DNA from: Litomosoides sigmodontis | Taxonomy: Eukaryota > Nematoda > Chromadorea > Rhabditida > Onchocercidae | NCBI GenBank assembly: GCA_963070105.1 | Contig: OY718806.1 | Location: 8,947,365 to 9,011,364, forward strand | Reading direction: 5' to 3' | Length of the DNA: 64,000 bases | Shown: positions 59,701 to 64,000 of the stretch, piece by piece | Position numbering within the stretch: position 1 is the stretch's first letter | How the letters are laid out: each line of letters begins with the position of its first letter | Position numbers and translations under genes: made by a program | The notes under the pieces: generated by a model | Databases searched by the model: none | What the model was told of the DNA's origin: nothing | Seen by the model: the letters and a program-made list of their open reading frames with translations, nothing else

Positions 59701-62700
59701 TTCTGTATTATCTGCAACTAAAACCGGCTTGTGCATAAATGAGAGATGGCCACCGTGTTTGTTTCGTTCAAACCCTAATATCAAAGAAATTGGTTTCTAC
59801 CGAGACATTCGAGCTAACCATTTCAACACTATCAGCTGGAACGTGCACATCAAATTCCTTATCTCAGGTTATGTCAGCGTCACCGATATATTTCCAAAAA
59901 CTTATGTACGCTAAGTCAAGCTCCAGATGCGCGATTACGATTAGGCGCATCATACTAAATACGTGGACAATGGTGGCGGTTCTGGCAATAACTTTATTTT
60001 TAAATTACAGTTTACACAATTAGTAAGGAGGATATCACATCGTTCATCCAGTTTTCTTCTACTAAAAATCTAGAAAAAGTCACCATCACCAGCACCATTT
60101 GGTGCCTGAATTTCCGACACAGAACTTTCCTGGGTGGTGTCAGTACGGCTGGTGTGTGATTCCTCTCCAGGGTTCTCATCTCTGTTTTCATCTCTCATCT
60201 GCACTTCTTGCGAAGGATCAAAAGCATCCTGTAAGATTCAATTTCTCAAACACTGTCACCATCACCGATTTTGCGCAAATTCGAGACGGATAATCTGCGA
60301 TGTTATACATAACTACACATATCAAAAAGATTTATTTATTCATATATCCCAGTAAAATTTGGGAAATTTTTTTCCCTTTTTAACCAACAACGTGTAAGCT
60401 TGTAGTGGAGCTGTTTCTCAAAAAAAACCCTGAAATTCATACAATAAATGGTTATCTTATTCTCAATAATTTAAATAATTTTCTTCAAACAGCAACGATT
60501 AAAATCCCACTTTATACTGGCAAAGCACAAAACGCTTACAATATCCATAGTATCTAATTCAATTGAGCCTACTGGTGGGCCCTGAACTTCGAATCCATGC
60601 AACGGTGTACTAATTACCGGTACCATACCATAATCTAAAAAATGCGGAAATATGTAAACTACACATTTATTTATTATAAAGCAGTGAAGCAAAAGTTATT
60701 TTGCAGCCTTATATTACTGGCGTAAACCTATACATTATACATATTTATTTATATTTTAAGCAATATTTGATAACGTACTGGAAGCATTATATTCGCCCTG
60801 CAAAGCACTTAAACGATGAGCAATATCAGCATCTGAATCAGATAAATTTGCAATCGCCCGACGCAACATTGCTGTCAGAACGCTTTTAAAATGTTCTGGA
60901 CGTTCGAAAAGTGCTTCCCCTCGCTGATTTAAAGCAACATGACCATCAGAGTCTTGTACACCTCTGACTCGATCCTGCAACAAAAGCTGTTGAAAGAAAA
61001 TCAGTAAGAATTTTCAATGTAACCACGATATTTGGTATACGATGGGGAAGTGTACTCAGTCTTCAAACACTTCAAGAAAGCTGTACTTCTAAAAAATGCT
61101 TATGTAAAAATTCAAATATGAAATGCTGATCAAAGTTTATTTCATGGAGGCTATGCTTAACAGTGTTCCCCTACTCCCATGGCACTTTAAGATATAGTAC
61201 TTTCCACAATGGGTGAAACCGCTCATAGCCCAATAATCCCGGAACCTTGAATGCCACCAATGCACAATTATATGCGTACATTATAAAAACTAACCCAACG
61301 ACGTATCAAAGCTTCTACATCAGCAACTTCAGCTGCTTCAGGATCGAGGCTTTCCTTGTATCTCAATGTTGCCTGAAGTGGTAAATACATTTTATTTTTC
61401 GACCATCTGAACATGCAAAGATCCAAAAATTTTTGATTTCTCTAAAACTAAACCTTTCTAGAATGAAAATAACCACGAAAATTAAAGCTCGTAATTATTA
61501 TTCAAAAAGGAAAAGAGTTATAAAAACTGTCTAAGTGACATGCGAGCATTATAAGAGGTAGAATCAGGGATCAGTCGCAGTAGCTCACTTAGAATTGACT
61601 CAATTAGTTATAAACATTACCTGATACAGATCACCTATAAGTGTTTCATAAGCCGCTGAATTGTGAATATTTGGCCGGGGATTGCATAAATTACTCTGAC
61701 AGTTTAAATGAGGGTCATTCGTATAGATTGTTGCGTCACTTGGATAATGAGGTCCAATGAACATATCATTTGGACGCTGTAAAGAAAAAACATTCAGCAC
61801 ATTTGTCAATTGATTTAATCCCATTATCTACCATAATCAGCAGCAGTCTAACCAATAAATTCATTTCAGTTCAAGTGTGAGCACGGTGAGCCCCTTTAAA
61901 CCGAACTATAACCAAACAAAAAATCAAATATAAAATTTTGAAATTCAAGCTAAGATCTACGTAACAAACGACACAACTGTTGAGCTACCCATCAGTTCTG
62001 TTGTTCATCACGAAGAACTTGTCTTCAATTTAATTTTGCATAAGTCTGCAAAACAAACATACCTCTGCACCTCCTTCTCTGTCTCCTCTATTGGTGTACG
62101 TTCGTCGAGCCCACATAATATTACTTCTTAAATATAAATGTGTCAAGTTTTACAAAGTGGATAAGAATACCAGATACAACGAAAAAACACGTTAACACAA
62201 CACCAGACTACTAAAGTGCATATAACGCATACATATACAAAAGCTAAACCGAAATTCTCAGGACCCTTGGGATCAAAACAGTCTACATTTCCGAAAAATT
62301 ACCTGTTTCTACCCAGAGATGGTATAATTCGTGGCATCCCGTTGACCTGCACATGCACTCCATTTTCACCTACAGCAGCTGTCGCAGCTTGCATTGCAGC
62401 ATCAAGAGCACGACGAGCCGCCTAAGCCATAATTCAGTGAATAACAACATGCATTTAAAAAAATGAGAAGCTCCACAGTTTCATTTTCTTTAATGGATTA
62501 ATGATTTTCTATATCAAAACAAGAAATTTCCCAGTCACCTCGGCATTTGCCGGTCCATTTGTACGCACAATTACTTGACCAACAATTCCCGGGCCATGGA
62601 ATGTAGGAGTTGAAGGACCTAGGAATGTACGTGAAGACTGCATTTGATTTGATTGTCCAACGTTTTGACGACTGTGCACATTGATTATTGGATGTCGTCG

Positions 62701-64000
62701 ACGACCAGCACTTGCACCACCAGTTTGTGTATTGAGTGCAGCTGTAACAAAATGTTGCAGTATTTTAAACAGATCTTAATTAATGATGAATATCGGATTT
62801 TTCGTCATTAATCGTAGCTATGATTGGGAAAAAGGCAAAGTCAGATAAAGCTTAAAATCCGAAGTATAGGAATAATTTAAATTGCCTCATTAATGATTCA
62901 AATCGTTTGTGATTTGCAAAAAGAAATACTTCTTTCTTTTCAAAATCTTTAATAACGATGTAAATTGCTTACCGCTTTGACCAGCTTGTACAGACGTTAT
63001 GTTCCCGAAAGCATTCGGCAATATACTTCGAATGAAATTCTGGAAACCACCACGAACAGCAGTATTCACTGTTCCACCTATTTTTGAAAAAAAATGAAAC
63101 CATATTAGAAGCAACAAAATATTATATTTCATGACCACATAGTTAAAAAGACAAAAACACATAATAAACGTTGATCAAATACAGCTGTCCTTAAACGGTA
63201 AAGACATATTTTGAAATATATTGAATAAAAAAAGGAACAATTCCGCATAAGAATTTATAGAAAAACTAAATTTTGCAAATTAGTAAGATACCAAGAATTT
63301 ATAAAGCTGAAAGGAAGGGAAAAAACAGTTTAGGGAGAAGTTTTCCCTAAAGATCACAAAAACCACGCACTAAGCTGTGTTTGACTGCTCGCAGAATTTG
63401 ATTCAGAAGAAGCAGACTGGCCACTCGCATTTTCTCCGTCCGATTGATTGGTGTTCAAACCGAACGCTCCAGATGTTTCCGTACGTGCTCCAGAATGTGC
63501 ACCAGATGCCACATGTAATCGAGCGCTTTGCACATGAAGTGGACCTGGAGTAACAACTCTATTTTCTATTCACCATAGTTCTAGGAATTATAATAAAAAT
63601 ATCGACTCACCTGAAGAAGAAACGAACGGCATACGACTTCCCGCACCACTAATATCCGGAACAGTAATAACCGTTGGTGTTCGAATTGTTGGATTTAAAA
63701 CGGGATATGTTCGTATTCCACCTCTCATGGAGTGAGATAAACGGAAAGCTCGTGAATGACCTGTATTTTAAACTTCACAATGCAAAATATAAAGCATTAA
63801 TTAATGTCAGTTTATTTCAATCAAGAGCAATGTCGATGCCTGAACTTACTTCAACTAATTGTATAGGATTTCATTTCATTAGGACGCTTATTTCTCCTTT
63901 AAACCAAACACTTACTGCATGAAAAAATTTTTTTCGAATATAGACTACATTTAAAAGCAAATTTAGAAAAAAATTTATTACCCATGTGAATATGACTGAT
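56634..64000 (-). CDS. BAG6: BAG6 (Scythe/BAT3)-like chaperone, 5' end beyond the window
   Basis: BAG6 holds hydrophobic segments of mislocalised or tail-anchored proteins in the cytosol/nucleus and passes them to degradation or membrane insertion. The C-terminal BAG-similar region is clear: DWISVIQNDKS...SDAYLSSCSAKRK (57,380-57,290) matches vertebrate WVPIIRQD...SDAYLSGMPAKRR; SSAVKRSLEEAVSSSGFT (57,000-56,930) follows; the last exon 56634-56774 encodes FDDLVRQRVENDDDYDPEKY, equivalent to the vertebrate IQKRLQEDPNYSP segment. Upstream exons encode a helical central region (59,032-58,790, 59,400-59,200) and low-complexity Gln/Ala/Ser/Gly-rich segments (63,720-62,250; e.g. GFQNFIRSILPNAFG) typical of the proline-rich middle of BAG6. 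The N-terminal ubiquitin-like domain would lie right of base 64000. Exon borders between 57.7 and 62 kb are only partly resolved. The short TA repeat near 58717-58738 is intronic. Confidence 0.8.

Overview
The window is eukaryotic, AT-rich and intron-dense, and looks like a parasitic nematode of the filarial/spirurid type. The protein families resemble Caenorhabditis ones, introns are mostly 50-500 bp with T-rich acceptors (TTTTCAG/TTTTAG), and the 5' ends of two genes look like trans-splice acceptors. The species call is inference; the gene identities come from recognising conserved residues in exons that I translated and joined by eye.

Layout, left to right. (1) 186-2846, +: 3' part of a fatty-acid amide hydrolase-like amidase. 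(2) 4345-8363, +: FAM21/WASHC2, the endosomal WASH-complex tail protein. (3) 10445-18439, -: an ATAD2/LEX-1 type AAA+ ATPase with bromodomain, complete, about 22 exons. (4) 21202-22237, -: cytochrome c, two exons. (5) 23792-26069, -: nucleoporin Nup35/NPP-19. (6) 28156-40330, -: a divergent class-II-like myosin heavy chain with intact motor and short rod; inside its rod lies what looks like a second promoter and first exon for a headless coiled-coil product. (7) 43955-51888, +: a secreted LBP/BPI/CETP-family lipid-binding protein, with a 2.3-kb uninterrupted AAT microsatellite in its last large intron. (8) 53879-55582, -: TIPRL/TIP41 phosphatase regulator. (9) 56634 to beyond 64000, -: BAG6/Scythe-like chaperone, its last exon followed by a perfect 171-bp tandem copy of itself.

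The genes are a mixed set (lipid signalling, endosome sorting, chromatin, respiration, nuclear pore, cytoskeleton, lipid/LPS binding, phosphatase control, protein quality control) and show no obvious common pathway. I see no bacterial-type operon, CRISPR array, prophage, rRNA or tRNA gene. Intergenic DNA is AT-rich with many simple repeats (TA, AC, GTT, TCATCG, AAT).

The most interesting signals are the candidate internal promoter with split-ATG first exon in the myosin gene, the giant perfect AAT array and the poorly defined splice acceptor after it, the perfect duplication at the BAG6 3' end, and a decayed partial exon copy inside a lex-1 intron. Exon borders not given explicitly are approximate.
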